DNA of 63,418 nucleotides from Comamonadaceae bacterium (GCA_027486255.1 JAIXPL010000065.1:1-63418); one strand, 5' to 3'; counted from the first letter of the stretch, positions 1 to 8,962 are shown. A program made the numbers and translations. The notes: generated by a model not told the origin, from the sequence alone.

Positions 1-1
1 C

Positions 2-1042
2 GAGTTCTCCTCGCGCATCGCGCGCAACACGCAGCTCATCATCCAGGAAGAGACGCACATCACCAACGTGATCGATCCCTGGGCTGGCAGCTACATGATG
101 GAAAAGCTCACCCAGGACATGGCCGACAAGGCCTGGGCCATCATTGAAGAGGTCGAGGCCATGGGCGGCATGACCAAAGCGGTCGACTCCGGCTGGGCCA
201 AGCTCAAGATCGAGGCGGCGGCCGCCGAGAAGCAGGCCCGCATCGATTCGGGCAAAGACGTGATCGTGGGCGTCAACAAGTACAAGCTCGCCAAGGAAGA
301 TGCGGTCGATACCCTTGAGATCGACAACGTCAAGGTGCGCGAGGGCCAGATCGAGCGCCTCCAGACGATCCGCGCCAGCCGTGATGCAGCCGCTGTACAG
401 CAGGCACTTGCTGCGCTCACCTCTGCGGCCGAGAGCGGTCAGGGCAATTTGCTGGATCTGTCGATCCAGGCGATCCGCCTGCGCGCCACCGTGGGTGAAG
501 TCTCCGATGCGCTGGAACAGGTTTACGGGCGCCACCGCGCCGATACGCAAAAGGTCACTGGTGTGTACGCAGCTGCTTACGACTCGGCCGAAGGCTGGGA
601 AAACCTCAAGAAAGAGATCAAGGACTTTGCCGAGCAGCAGGGCCGCCGCCCGCGCGTGATGATTGCCAAGCTCGGCCAGGATGGCCATGACCGCGGCGCC
701 AAGGTGGTGGCCACGGCGTTCGCGGACCTGGGCTATGACGTGGACATGGGCCCGCTCTTCCAGACCCCGGAGGACTGCGCCCGCCAGGCCATCGAGAACG
801 ATGTGCATGCGGTGGGTGTCTCAACCCTGGCTGCGGGCCACAAGACCCTGGTGCCGGCCATCATTGCCGAGCTGCGCAAGCAGGGTGCTGACGACATCAT
901 CGTCTTCGTGGGCGGTGTGATCCCGCGCCAGGACTACGACTTTCTCTACGAGGCCGGCGTCAAGGGCATCTACGGCCCGGGCACACCGATTCCGGCCAGC
1001 GCCAAGGACGTGCTCGAGCAGATCAGGAAGGCCCTGGCCTGA
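2..1042 (+). CDS. scpA: Methylmalonyl-CoA mutase, C-terminal part (cut by window start)
   Basis: Adenosylcobalamin enzyme that interconverts (R)-methylmalonyl-CoA and succinyl-CoA, the last step of propionyl-CoA assimilation. The reading frame is open from base 2, so the 5' part of the gene lies outside the window. What remains is the end of the TIM-barrel catalytic domain (about residues 1-200, with the [15 protein letters not shown] stretch near the start) and the whole B12-binding domain. The cobalamin motif GQDGHDRG is clear, with the axial-ligand His encoded at 686-688. The C-terminus ends normally at TGA. It is followed by meaB, its GTPase chaperone, and by propionyl-CoA carboxylase genes, which fixes its pathway role. 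The symbol scpA follows common usage; mcm or mutB would be equally valid. Confidence 0.95.
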   Translation, partial: EFSSRIARNTQLIIQEETHITNVIDPWAGSYMMEKLTQDMADKAWAIIEEVEAMGGMTKAVDSGWAKLKIEAAAAEKQARIDSGKDVIVGVNKYKLAKEDAVDTLEIDNVKVREGQIERLQTIRASRDAAAVQQALAALTSAAESGQGNLLDLSIQAIRLRATVGEVSDALEQVYGRHRADTQKVTGVYAAAYDSAEGWENLKKEIKDFAEQQGRRPRVMIAKLGQDGHDRGAKVVATAFADLGYDVDMGPLFQTPEDCARQAIENDVHAVGVSTLAAGHKTLVPAIIAELRKQGADDIIVFVGGVIPRQDYDFLYEAGVKGIYGPGTPIPASAKDVLEQIRKALA

Positions 1043-1055
1043 GCCAAAGCAATCT

Positions 1056-1078
1056 GTAGGAGCCCGGCCTCCGGGCGA
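1056..1078 (+). repeat. REP-like element (GTAG plus hairpin)
   Basis: The intergenic gap between the mutase and meaB starts with GTAG followed by GGA and a GC-rich palindrome, GCCCGG-CCT-CCGGGC (1062-1076), then GA. A GTAG tetranucleotide ahead of a small imperfect hairpin is the hallmark of bacterial REP sequences of the RAYT-associated type. I see only this one copy in the window, and no RAYT transposase. It could alternatively be a chance hairpin stabilising the 3' end of the mutase message. Confidence 0.45.
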
Positions 1079-1094
1079 TTCCCCTGCAGCCTTC

Positions 1095-2108
1095 ATGAAC
1101 GACTTTCATCCCACCGCCCAAAGCATCGTGGCACCCTCCAGTGCCATGGCGCAGCGCCGCGCCATGGCCAAGGCCATCACGCTGCTCGAGTCCACGCGCA
1201 GCGACCACCGCGCTCAGGGCGATGCGCTGCTCACGGACTTGCTGCCGCACACAGGCCAGAGCTTTCGCCTGGGCATCAGCGGCGTGCCGGGCGTGGGCAA
1301 ATCCACCTTCATCGAAGCGCTTGGCCTGTACCTGATCAAGCAGGGCCACCGCGTGGCGGTGCTGACGATTGACCCGTCCTCCACCGTCTCGGGCGGCTCC
1401 ATCCTGGGCGACAAGACCCGCATGGAGCAGCTCTCCGTGAACGAGCGGGCCTACATCCGGCCCAGCCCTTCCAGCGGCACGCTCGGTGGCGTGGCCGAGA
1501 AGACCCGCGAGGCCATGCTGGTCTGCGAAGCCGCGGGGTATGACGTGGTGATTGTGGAGACCGTGGGCGTGGGCCAGAGCGAGACCGCGGTGGCCGGCAT
1601 GAGTGACATGTTTGTCCTGATGCAGCTGCCCAACGCGGGCGACGATCTGCAGGCCATCAAGAAAGGCGTGATGGAGCTGGCTGACCTCGTGGTCATCAAC
1701 AAGGCCGACATCGACGCCCACGCCGCCACCCGGGCCGAGGCCCAGATCACCAGCGCCCTGCGGCTCTTCGGGCAGCACGGACACCCCGACCATGCCCACC
1801 ACAACGAGGCCATATGGCATCCGCAGGTGGTCCAGACCAGTGCCCTGCAAGCGCAGGGCGTGGACCGGTTCTGGGCTGCCGTGGAACGTTTTCGCCAACT
1901 GCAGACCACCAACGGCCGTCTACAGCAGCGCCGCCAGCAGCAGTCGCTGGCCTGGATGTGGGAGCGCGTGGAGGCGGGCCTCAAGCTCGCCTTCCGCCAG
2001 GACCCCGCTGTCAGCCACCTGCTGCCCGAGCTCACCAGACAGGTCGCGCTGGGCCAGATGCCCGCCTCCACCGCCGCGCGCCAGCTGCTGGCCGCCTATG
2101 CACGCTGA
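1095..2108 (+). CDS. meaB: Methylmalonyl-CoA mutase-associated GTPase MeaB
   Basis: G3E-family P-loop GTPase (formerly ArgK) that gates adenosylcobalamin loading and protects methylmalonyl-CoA mutase from inactivation. At 337 aa it is of normal family length. The Walker A sequence GVPGVGKST lies near residue 65. Switch/base-recognition elements follow: the DPSS stretch, the ETVGVGQSE segment and the NKAD guanine-specificity motif. It starts 52 bases after the mutase stop and runs in the same direction, as expected for a mutase chaperone. The first Met (NDFHPTAQ) is used because no other in-frame start sits closer to a ribosome-binding site. Confidence 0.95.
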   Translation: MNDFHPTAQSIVAPSSAMAQRRAMAKAITLLESTRSDHRAQGDALLTDLLPHTGQSFRLGISGVPGVGKSTFIEALGLYLIKQGHRVAVLTIDPSSTVSGGSILGDKTRMEQLSVNERAYIRPSPSSGTLGGVAEKTREAMLVCEAAGYDVVIVETVGVGQSETAVAGMSDMFVLMQLPNAGDDLQAIKKGVMELADLVVINKADIDAHAATRAEAQITSALRLFGQHGHPDHAHHNEAIWHPQVVQTSALQAQGVDRFWAAVERFRQLQTTNGRLQQRRQQQSLAWMWERVEAGLKLAFRQDPAVSHLLPELTRQVALGQMPASTAARQLLAAYAR

Positions 2109-2151
2109 ACCCCTTTCGTTCCCTTTTCCCAGCCTTTGAAGAAGGACCACC

Positions 2152-3684
2152 ATGCAGGACATCCTTGAACAACTCGAAAAAAAGCGCGCTGCTGCCCGCC
2201 AGGGTGGAGGGGCCAAGCGCATTGACGCCCAGCATGCCAAGGGCAAGCTGACCGCCCGCGAGCGCCTGGAGGTCCTGCTGGACCAAGGCACTTTTGAAGA
2301 GTGGGACATGTTCGTGGAGCACCGCTGCACGGACTTCGGTATGCAGGAGCAGAAGATTCCGGGCGACGGCGTGGTCACCGGCTACGGCATGATCAATGGC
2401 CGTCTGGTCTTTGTCTTCAGCCAAGATTTCACGGTCTTCGGTGGAGCGCTGTCGGAGTCCCATGCCGAGAAGATCTGCAAGATCATGGACCAGGCCATGA
2501 AGGTCGGCGCTCCGGTGATCGGCCTCGATGATTCGGGCGGCGCCCGCATCCAGGAGGGCGTGGCTTCGCTGGGTGGCTATGCCGAGGTGTTCCAGCGCAA
2601 CGCCATGGCCTCGGGCGTGATCCCGCAGATCAGCATGATCATGGGCCCCAGCGCGGGTGGTGCGGTGTACTCGCCGGCCATGACGGACTTCATCTTCATG
2701 GTCAAGGACAGCTCCTATATGTTCGTGACCGGCCCCGAGGTGGTCAAGACGGTGACGCACGAGGAGGTCACGGCCGAGGAACTCGGTGGCGCCCTCACGC
2801 ACAACACCAAGAGCGGCGTGGCCGACGGCGCCTTTGAGAACGATGTCGAGGCCCTCCTGATGCTGCGCCGCCTCTACAACTACCTGCCGCTGTCCAACCG
2901 CGAGAAGGCCCCGGTGCGACCCAGTGGCGATCCGATCGACCGCGCCGACCTCAGCCTCGACACCCTGGTGCCCGAGAACCCGAACAAGCCCTACGACATG
3001 AAGGAGCTGATCCTCAAGACCGTGGATGACGGTGACTTCTTCGAGATCCAACCCGACTACGCCAAGAACATCATCGTGGGCTTTGCCCGCATGGACGGCC
3101 AGACCGTGGGCGTGGTGGCCAACCAGCCGCTGGTGCTGGCTGGCTGCCTGGACATCAAGAGCTCCATCAAGGCCGCGCGCTTTGTGCGTTTTTGCGATGC
3201 CTTCAACATCCCGGTGATCACCTTCGTCGACGTACCCGGCTTCATGCCCGGCACATCGCAGGAGTTCGGCGGCATCATCAAGCATGGCGCCAAGCTGCTC
3301 TATGCCTATGCCGAGTGCACGGTGCCCAAGGTGACCGTCATCACCCGCAAGGCCTACGGCGGCGCTTATGACGTGATGGCTTCCAAGCACCTGCGTGGCG
3401 ATGTGAACTTCGCCTGGCCCCATGCCGAAATTGCGGTGATGGGCGCCAAGGGCGCGGTGGAGATCATCTTCCGCGAGGAAAAGAAGGACCCGGCCAAGCT
3501 CGCTGCCCGCGAGGCGGAATACAAGGCGCGCTTCGCCAACCCCTTTGTCGCCGGTGCGCGTGGCTTCATCGACGATGTGATCCTGCCGCACGAGACCCGC
3601 AAGCGCATCTGCCGCTCGTTGGTGATGCTCAAGGACAAGAAGGTCGAGAACCCATGGCGCAAGCACGGCAACATTCCGCTGTGA
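2152..3684 (+). CDS. pccB: Propionyl-CoA carboxylase beta subunit (carboxyltransferase)
   Basis: Carboxyltransferase subunit of biotin-dependent propionyl-CoA carboxylase, which moves CO2 from carboxybiotin to propionyl-CoA to give (S)-methylmalonyl-CoA. The 510-aa length is standard for PccB. Both crotonase-like halves are visible: an N-terminal acyl-CoA site around [18 protein letters not shown] and a C-terminal carboxybiotin half with the [14 protein letters not shown] and YGGAYDVM segments. It begins 43 bases after meaB with an AGAAGGA-type Shine-Dalgarno upstream. The alpha subunit follows but is separated by a 301-base hairpin-rich gap, so the two subunits may not be made in strict stoichiometry from one message. 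Confidence 0.96.
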   Translation: MQDILEQLEKKRAAARQGGGAKRIDAQHAKGKLTARERLEVLLDQGTFEEWDMFVEHRCTDFGMQEQKIPGDGVVTGYGMINGRLVFVFSQDFTVFGGALSESHAEKICKIMDQAMKVGAPVIGLDDSGGARIQEGVASLGGYAEVFQRNAMASGVIPQISMIMGPSAGGAVYSPAMTDFIFMVKDSSYMFVTGPEVVKTVTHEEVTAEELGGALTHNTKSGVADGAFENDVEALLMLRRLYNYLPLSNREKAPVRPSGDPIDRADLSLDTLVPENPNKPYDMKELILKTVDDGDFFEIQPDYAKNIIVGFARMDGQTVGVVANQPLVLAGCLDIKSSIKAARFVRFCDAFNIPVITFVDVPGFMPGTSQEFGGIIKHGAKLLYAYAECTVPKVTVITRKAYGGAYDVMASKHLRGDVNFAWPHAEIAVMGAKGAVEIIFREEKKDPAKLAAREAEYKARFANPFVAGARGFIDDVILPHETRKRICRSLVMLKDKKVENPWRKHGNIPL

Positions 3685-3701
3685 TGCCTTTTGTATGCGC
3701 T

Positions 3702-3789
3702 GGATCGGGCCGCGTGGGCGTTTTGCTCCGTGTCCCCCGGCCTTCGGCCTCCTCCTTTACCTGCGCAAAACGCCCACGCAGCCCGATCC
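3702..3789. repeat. Long intergenic inverted repeat (outer hairpin 1)
   Basis: The 301-base gap between pccB and pccA (3685-3985) holds no gene but is full of dyad symmetry. Arms 3702-3726 and 3765-3789 pair at 24 of 25 positions; the single difference becomes a G-T type mismatch. The loop carries the block 3731-3760, with a central GGCCTTCGGCC palindrome and CCTCCTTTAC. An inverted, slightly diverged copy of that block occurs at 3865-3900 (GTAAAGGAGGAG...GGGGGACA). This is consistent with a mobile or REP-like repeat family often seen between Comamonadaceae genes, though I could not search for other copies. Confidence 0.7.
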
Positions 3790-3835
3790 GGGGCGCGGGC
3801 CTTCACACGGCCTTCGGGCTGAGCCACCCCTCCGC

Positions 3836-3929
3836 AAGGAGCGCGGTGTGTGTGTCGGAGCGAAGTAAAGGAGGAGCCGGCCGACGGCCGGCGGGGGACA
3901 TGAGCGCAGACGCACACGCCGCGCTCCTT
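3836..3929. repeat. Long intergenic inverted repeat (outer hairpin 2)
   Basis: Arms 3836-3856 and 3909-3929 are inverted copies agreeing at 19 of 21 positions, beginning AAGGAGCGCGG and ending CCGCGCTCCTT. They enclose the inverted copy (3865-3900) of the block found inside hairpin 1. The two hairpins therefore look like two inverted insertions of one element. The unit may act as a processing or attenuation structure upstream of pccA. No promoter motif is obvious in it. Confidence 0.65.
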
Positions 3930-3985
3930 GTGCGCGAAGAACCCACTGGCAGCCACACACACTGACTTTTGCATCGGAGAATTTC

Positions 3986-6034
3986 ATGTTCACCAAGATC
4001 CTCATTGCCAACCGTGGCGAAATCGCCTGCCGCGTCATCGCCACCGCCCGCAAGATGGGCATCCAGACCGTGGCCGTGTATTCGGAGGCCGACAAGGACG
4101 CCCGCCATGTGCAGCTGGCCGACGAGGCCGTGCTGCTCGGGCCTGCGCCCTCGCGCGAGTCCTACCTGGTGGCCGACAAGATCATTGCGGCGGCCAAGGC
4201 CACCGGTGCCGAGGCGATCCATCCGGGCTACGGCTTTCTGTCGGAGAACGAGGACTTTGCCCGGCGCGTGGAAGAAGAGGGCATGGCCTTCATCGGCCCC
4301 AAGCACTATTCCATTGCGGCCATGGGCGACAAGATCGCCTCCAAGAAGCTGGCCAACGAGGCCAAGGTGAACACCATCCCCGGCTGGAACGACGCCATCG
4401 AGTCGGCCGAGCGTGCGGTGGAGATTGCCAAGGGCATCGGCTTTCCGGTCATGATCAAGGCCTCGGCTGGTGGCGGCGGCAAGGGCCTGCGGGTGGCTTT
4501 TAATGACAAGGAGGCCTTTGAGGGCTTCACCTCCTGCCGCAACGAGGCGCGCAACAGCTTTGGCGACGACCGCGTGTTCATCGAGAAGTACGTGCTCGAG
4601 CCCCGCCACATCGAGATCCAGGTGCTCGGCGACAGCCACGGCAACGTGATTTACCTCAACGAGCGCGAGTGCTCCATCCAGCGCCGCCACCAGAAGGTGA
4701 TCGAGGAAGCGCCTTCGCCCTTCATCTCGGACGCCACGCGCAAGGCCATGGGCGAGCAGGCCGTGGCCCTGGCCAAGGCCGTGAAGTACCAGAGCGCCGG
4801 CACGGTGGAGTTTGTGGTCGGCAAGGACCAGGACTTTTACTTCCTGGAGATGAACACCCGCCTGCAGGTGGAGCATCCGGTCACCGAGTGCATCACGGGC
4901 CTGGACCTGGTGGAGCTCATGATCCGCGTGGCCGCGGGCGAGAAGCTGCCGCTGGCGCAAGATCAGGTCAAGCGCGAGGGGTGGGCCATCGAGTGCCGCA
5001 TCAATGCAGAAGACCCTTTCCGCAACTTCCTGCCGTCTACCGGCCGGCTGGTGCGCTTTCAGCCGCCCGAGCAGGGCATGCAGCAGGCCGACACCGAGCA
5101 CCTCTATGGCGTGCGGGTCGACACCGGGGTGCAGGAGGGCGGCGAGATCCCGATGTTCTACGACTCCATGATCGCCAAGCTCATCGTCCACGGCAAGGAC
5201 CGCAACGAGGCGATTGCCAAGATGCGCGAGGCCCTCAATGGTTTTGTGATCCGCGGCATCAGCTCGAACATTCCTTTCCAGGCGGCGCTGCTGGCGCATC
5301 CGAAGTTTGTCTCGGGCCAGTTCAACACCGGCTTCATTGCCGAGCACTACGGCAAGGGTTTTGCAGCCGAAGATGTGCCGCACAGTGACCGCAATTTCCT
5401 CGTGGCGCTGGCCGCTTATGTGCGCCGCAAGTCACGCGAGCGCGCGGCCCGCATCGGCGGACAGTTGCCCGGCTACGACGTCAAGGTCGGCCAGCATTAC
5501 ACCGTGATCGTGCTGGGCGCGGCCGGCCAGCACGAGCAGGTGCAGGTGACCATCGACGACACGGGCGGCATCCACGGGCCGGCGGTCATCCAGGTCGGTG
5601 GCAAGGCCTATGCCATCGAGAGCAGTTCGCGCCTCAATGAGATCTGCATCGAGGGCACGGTCAACGGCCAGCGCTTTACCTCGCAGGTCGAGCGTGGCTC
5701 GGCCAAGAACCCGCTGGCCCTGGTGGTGCAGCACAACGGCACCCGCATTGAGGCGCTGGTGGTGTCGCCGCGCATGGCCGAGCTGCATCAGCTCATGCCC
5801 TACAAGGCACCGCCCGACATGAGCCGCTTCGTGCTCTCACCCATGCCGGGCCTCCTGGTTGAAGTGGCGGTGCAACCGGGCCAGAAGGTGCAGGCCGGTG
5901 AACGCGTGGCCGTGATCGAGGCCATGAAGATGGAGAACGTGCTGTTCGCTGCAGCCGATGGCGTGGTGGGCAAGGTGCTGGCCAACAAGGGTGAGTCCCT
6001 GGCCGTGGACCAGCCCATCGTCGAGTTCGCCTGA
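3986..6034 (+). CDS. pccA: Propionyl/acetyl-CoA carboxylase alpha subunit (biotin carboxylase plus BCCP)
   Basis: Carboxylates its own biotin using ATP and bicarbonate and feeds the PccB carboxyltransferase. The 682-aa protein has the expected order: biotin-carboxylase N-domain (IANRGEIACRVI at about residue 7), ATP-grasp with the glycine-rich SAGGGGKG loop, the EMNTRLQVEHPVTE catalytic segment, the biotin-carboxylase C-domain, a BT-like linker, and a C-terminal biotinyl domain. The biotin attachment sequence EAMKMENV places the modified lysine at residue 648, 34 residues from the end. The ATG is preceded by GGAG at a good distance. It is co-directional with pccB and with a cupin and a VOC gene downstream. 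Confidence 0.96.
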   Translation: MFTKILIANRGEIACRVIATARKMGIQTVAVYSEADKDARHVQLADEAVLLGPAPSRESYLVADKIIAAAKATGAEAIHPGYGFLSENEDFARRVEEEGMAFIGPKHYSIAAMGDKIASKKLANEAKVNTIPGWNDAIESAERAVEIAKGIGFPVMIKASAGGGGKGLRVAFNDKEAFEGFTSCRNEARNSFGDDRVFIEKYVLEPRHIEIQVLGDSHGNVIYLNERECSIQRRHQKVIEEAPSPFISDATRKAMGEQAVALAKAVKYQSAGTVEFVVGKDQDFYFLEMNTRLQVEHPVTECITGLDLVELMIRVAAGEKLPLAQDQVKREGWAIECRINAEDPFRNFLPSTGRLVRFQPPEQGMQQADTEHLYGVRVDTGVQEGGEIPMFYDSMIAKLIVHGKDRNEAIAKMREALNGFVIRGISSNIPFQAALLAHPKFVSGQFNTGFIAEHYGKGFAAEDVPHSDRNFLVALAAYVRRKSRERAARIGGQLPGYDVKVGQHYTVIVLGAAGQHEQVQVTIDDTGGIHGPAVIQVGGKAYAIESSSRLNEICIEGTVNGQRFTSQVERGSAKNPLALVVQHNGTRIEALVVSPRMAELHQLMPYKAPPDMSRFVLSPMPGLLVEVAVQPGQKVQAGERVAVIEAMKMENVLFAAADGVVGKVLANKGESLAVDQPIVEFA

Positions 6035-6054
6035 CATGGGAAGGGCGCTCTGCC

Positions 6055-6336
6055 ATGGATCTCATCGCGTTTGAATCTCAGCTCCAAGCCGAGGGCTACA
6101 CCGTGGTCACCACCGTGACCCAGCCCCCCGGCTACCAGATGGGTGAGCATGCCCATGCCTTTGATGCCTGCGCCCTGATCACTCAGGGCGACTTCAGCAT
6201 CACCGTGGACGGGGTGGCTCGCCACTACGCCACGGGCGAGATTTTTCGCCTGCCTGCCGGCACCCTGCACACAGAAAGTGCCGGCGCGCAGGGCGTGACA
6301 TACCGCGCCGGTCGGCGCAGCCAGGAGTCTTCGTGA
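6055..6336 (+). CDS. Small cupin-domain protein
   Basis: A 93-aa single-domain cupin. The first cupin motif is visible as [22 protein letters not shown], with the His-x-His pair (HAH), and the second region as the [14 protein letters not shown] stretch with another His. Proteins of this size bind one metal and may be enzymes or sensors; no substrate can be named. It lies 20 bases after pccA and its TGA shares a base with the ATG of the VOC gene, so it belongs to the propionate operon and is probably translationally coupled to the next gene. Confidence 0.8.
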   Translation: MDLIAFESQLQAEGYTVVTTVTQPPGYQMGEHAHAFDACALITQGDFSITVDGVARHYATGEIFRLPAGTLHTESAGAQGVTYRAGRRSQESS

Positions 6337-6818
6337 TGAATCGTCCCTTCAAGGTGCTGGGCATCCAGCAGATCGCCATCGGTGGCCCCAGCAAGGCGCG
6401 GCTGCGCACCCTGTGGGTGGACATGCTGGGTCTGGAGCTCACCGGCAACTTTGTGAGTGAACGTGAGAACGTCGATGAGGACATCTGCGCCATGGGCGCT
6501 GGGGCCTTCAAGGTGGAGGTCGACCTCATGCAGCCCCTGGACCCCGACAAAAAGCCCGCCGTTCACACCACGCCGCTCAACCACGTGGGCCTGTGGATCG
6601 ACGACCTGCCCCGTGCGGTGGACTGGCTGATCGCCCAGGGGGTGCGCTTCGCGCCGGGCGGTATCCGCCAGGGTGCGGCCGGTTTTGACATCTGCTTCCT
6701 GCACCCCAAGGGCAACGAGGAGTTCCCCATCTCGGGGGAGGGCGTGCTGATTGAGCTGGTGCAGGCCCCGCCCGAGGTGGTCAAGGCCTTCGCGGCCCTG
6801 CAGGCCCAGCCTGTTTGA
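6336..6818 (+). CDS. VOC-superfamily protein, candidate methylmalonyl-CoA epimerase
   Basis: A 160-aa vicinal-oxygen-chelate protein with two beta-alpha-beta-beta-beta units. The ATG at 6336 is favoured over the GTG at 6333 because AGGAG (6323-6327) is then eight bases away; it overlaps the cupin stop. Methylmalonyl-CoA epimerase normally has ligands His, Gln, His and Glu at about residues 12, 65, 91 and 141. Here the matching positions read Gln12 (in GIQQIAIG), a polar residue near 61-66, His83 (NHVGLWIDD) and Glu140 (VLIELVQ). Spacing fits the epimerase, but the first His is replaced. Operon position next to a carboxylase that makes the S isomer and a mutase that uses the R isomer supports epimerase. 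A glyoxalase-like enzyme of other specificity is the alternative. Confidence 0.7.
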   Translation: MNRPFKVLGIQQIAIGGPSKARLRTLWVDMLGLELTGNFVSERENVDEDICAMGAGAFKVEVDLMQPLDPDKKPAVHTTPLNHVGLWIDDLPRAVDWLIAQGVRFAPGGIRQGAAGFDICFLHPKGNEEFPISGEGVLIELVQAPPEVVKAFAALQAQPV

Positions 6819-6833
6819 GGCGCGCGCTGCGGC

Positions 6834-7490
6834 TTAAGCGCCGCGACGGGCGCGGGCGCGGGCCAGCGCCGCTTCAATGACGGCGCGTTTCTTTTCTAGC
6901 TCTTCTGGATCGGACAACTCGGTGTGCGCGGGCAGGTCAGCCAGCTTGGCCCGCGCCTTGTCTTCCAGGCGCTGGGCCTGGCGTGCCTGTGCCTTCACCA
7001 GTCTGACTTTGTGCGTTTCATAGCGGGCCAACGATTGGTCAGCCTGCGCGGGTGACCAGGCAGCCCAACCCGTGGCCTGGGTCACGGGCTCCATGCGGAT
7101 GCAGTCCACCGGGCAGGCTGGCAGGCACAGCTCGCAGCCCGTGCAGTGCGCCTCGATCACCGTGTGCATGCGCTTGTGGCGGCCCAGGATGGCGTCGGTC
7201 GGGCAGGCCGGCAGGCACAGGGTGCAGCCGATGCACCAGGCCTCGTCGATCACGGCCACACCTCGGGCCCCTTCGTGGCCGTGAACGGGGTTCAGGGGCT
7301 GCACGGCCTGACCGGTGAGGGCCGCCAGGCGTTCGATGCCTTCTTGCCCGCCGGGTGGGCATTGATTGATGGGCGCCTCGCCGGCCGCCATGGCCTCGGC
7401 GTAGGCACGGCAGTCGGGATAGCCGCAGCGGGTGCACTGCGTCTGCGGCAAGGCTTGGTGAAGGCGATCGGCCAGCGAGTGCTCACGCAT
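6834..7490 (-). CDS. rnfB: RnfB-like electron-transport ferredoxin (8Fe plus Fe-S domain)
   Basis: Iron-sulfur protein related to the B subunit of Rnf/Rsx. The N-terminal four-cysteine Fe-S module is present (Cys19, Cys22, Cys27, Cys44 in QCTRCGYPDC...QCPPGG). Two classical [4Fe-4S] ferredoxin motifs follow (CIGCTLCLPACP with Cys86/89/92/96 and CTGCELCLPACP with Cys116/119/122/126). The membrane-anchoring N-terminal helix of true RnfB is missing and the C-terminus is a charged helix rich in Lys, Arg and Glu. No other rnf genes are nearby, so it acts as a stand-alone soluble carrier or SoxR-reducing-type factor. Convergent with the VOC gene. Confidence 0.85.
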   Translation of the reverse strand: MREHSLADRLHQALPQTQCTRCGYPDCRAYAEAMAAGEAPINQCPPGGQEGIERLAALTGQAVQPLNPVHGHEGARGVAVIDEAWCIGCTLCLPACPTDAILGRHKRMHTVIEAHCTGCELCLPACPVDCIRMEPVTQATGWAAWSPAQADQSLARYETHKVRLVKAQARQAQRLEDKARAKLADLPAHTELSDPEELEKKRAVIEAALARARARRGA

Positions 7491-7561
7491 GGTCAGAGGG
7501 CCAGAGGGATGCCAAATCAGCTAGCCCTGCACAGGCCGGGCTGAGGGGAAGCCAGCGGGCC

Positions 7562-8962
7562 TCAAGCCCGGGTGCGGGTGGTTTTACGCGCGGCTGTCTT
7601 ACGAGCGGCCGTCTTCTGGGCAGCGCTCTTGCCGATGCTGCTGCTATTGCGGCTGGCCGTGGTGCGGGTGGTCGAGGCCTTGGCAGCAGTTGCACCGGGC
7701 TTGTGGTGCTGAGCGATGAAGGTCTTGACCTCCGGGTACACCGCTTCGCGCCACCGGCGGCCGCTGAAGATGCCGTAGTGGCCGGCACCCTTGACCTCGA
7801 TGTGTTTTTGCAGGGGCTTGGCGATGCCGGTGCACAGACCGTGGGCGGCTGCGGTCTGGCCCGAGCCGGAGATGTCGTCGAGTTCACCCTCGATGGTCAG
7901 GTGCGCCGTGGTCCTGATGTCCTGCGGCCTGACCAGTTCCAACTGGCCTTCGGGGTTGCTGACTTCCCAGGTGCCCTTGACCAGCTTGAATTCCTGGAAC
8001 ACCGTTTTGATGGTTTCCAGGTAGTAGTCAGCGTCCATGTCCAGGACGGCGTTGTACTCGTCGTAGAACTTGCGGTGTGCTTCGGCGCTGGCGTCATCGC
8101 CCTTGACCAGGTCTTTGAAGAAGTCGTAGTGGCTGCTGGCATGGCGATCGGGGTTCATGGCCACGAAGCCGGCGTGCTGCATGAAGCCCGGGTACACCCG
8201 ACGGCCTGCGCCGGGGAAGTTACTGGGCACACGGAAGATCACGTTGTTCTCGAACCAGCTGTAGCTCTTGTTCATGGCCAGGTTGTTCACGGCCGTGGGC
8301 GACTTGCGCGCATCGATGGGGCCGCCCATCATGGTCATGGACAGGGGCGTGGTCTCGCCGCGCGAGGCCATGAGTGAGACGGCTGCCAGTACCGGCACCG
8401 TGGGTTGGCACACGCTGATGACATGGCAGTGACCATAGTTACCTTGGATGTGGCGGATGAATTCCTGCACATAGTTCACGTAGTCGTCCAGGTGAAAGCT
8501 GCCGTCGGACAGCGGCACCATGCGTGCATTGCGCCAATCGGTGATGTAGACCTTGTGGTCCTGCAGCAGGCTCTTGACCGTCTCACGAAGCAAGGTGGCG
8601 TAGTGGCCTGACAGGGGTGCCACCACCAGCACTGCCGGCTGGGTCTTGAGCAGGGTGAGAGTTTTGACATCGTCGCTCAGGCGCTTGAAGCGCCGCAGCT
8701 CGCAGAAGGGTCTGTCCAGTTCCACCCGTTCTTGCACCGCGACCGGTACGTCGCCGACGTTCACAGACTCGATGCCGAAAGCTGGCTTCTCGTAGTCCTT
8801 GCCCAGGCGGTAAAGCAGGCTGTAGCCTGCGGCCATGCGCTGGGCCAGAGGGTGCTGACCGGCCGGTGAGTGCGGGTTGTTGAAGATCTTGGCCGCTGCC
8901 TGTGCAAAGTCGACAAAGGGTTCCATCAGCGTGCGCTGGGTTTCGTAGACTTGGTAGAGCAT
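7562..8962 (-). CDS. phaZ: Intracellular polyhydroxyalkanoate (PHB) depolymerase with basic C-terminal tail
   Basis: Hydrolyses stored PHB granules. The protein begins MLYQVYETQRTLMEPF, typical of PhaZa1-type enzymes. The nucleophile is a cysteine, Cys185 in HVISVCQPTVPV, where lipases have serine. The likely acid and base are in GELDDISGSGQT and GAGHYGIFSGRRW. Homologous sequence stops near residue 420. Residues 421-466 form an Ala/Thr/Lys/Arg tail with repeated TAARK units and no aspartate or glutamate. The family is normally near 420 aa, so the tail is extra. It resembles histone-H1-like DNA-binding tails. The upstream region holds a TGC-rich palindrome that may bind PhaR. Confidence 0.93.
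   Translation of the reverse strand: MLYQVYETQRTLMEPFVDFAQAAAKIFNNPHSPAGQHPLAQRMAAGYSLLYRLGKDYEKPAFGIESVNVGDVPVAVQERVELDRPFCELRRFKRLSDDVKTLTLLKTQPAVLVVAPLSGHYATLLRETVKSLLQDHKVYITDWRNARMVPLSDGSFHLDDYVNYVQEFIRHIQGNYGHCHVISVCQPTVPVLAAVSLMASRGETTPLSMTMMGGPIDARKSPTAVNNLAMNKSYSWFENNVIFRVPSNFPGAGRRVYPGFMQHAGFVAMNPDRHASSHYDFFKDLVKGDDASAEAHRKFYDEYNAVLDMDADYYLETIKTVFQEFKLVKGTWEVSNPEGQLELVRPQDIRTTAHLTIEGELDDISGSGQTAAAHGLCTGIAKPLQKHIEVKGAGHYGIFSGRRWREAVYPEVKTFIAQHHKPGATAAKASTTRTTASRNSSSIGKSAAQKTAARKTAARKTTRTRA

Noticed and set aside
2032-3666. 544-codon minus-strand frame across pccB
   Set aside because: His/Ala/Gly-rich shadow of PccB in a complementary frame.
3685-3985. Riboswitch upstream of pccA
   Set aside because: The structure is explained by symmetrical repeat copies and shows no conserved riboswitch core that I can recognise, such as a B12 box.
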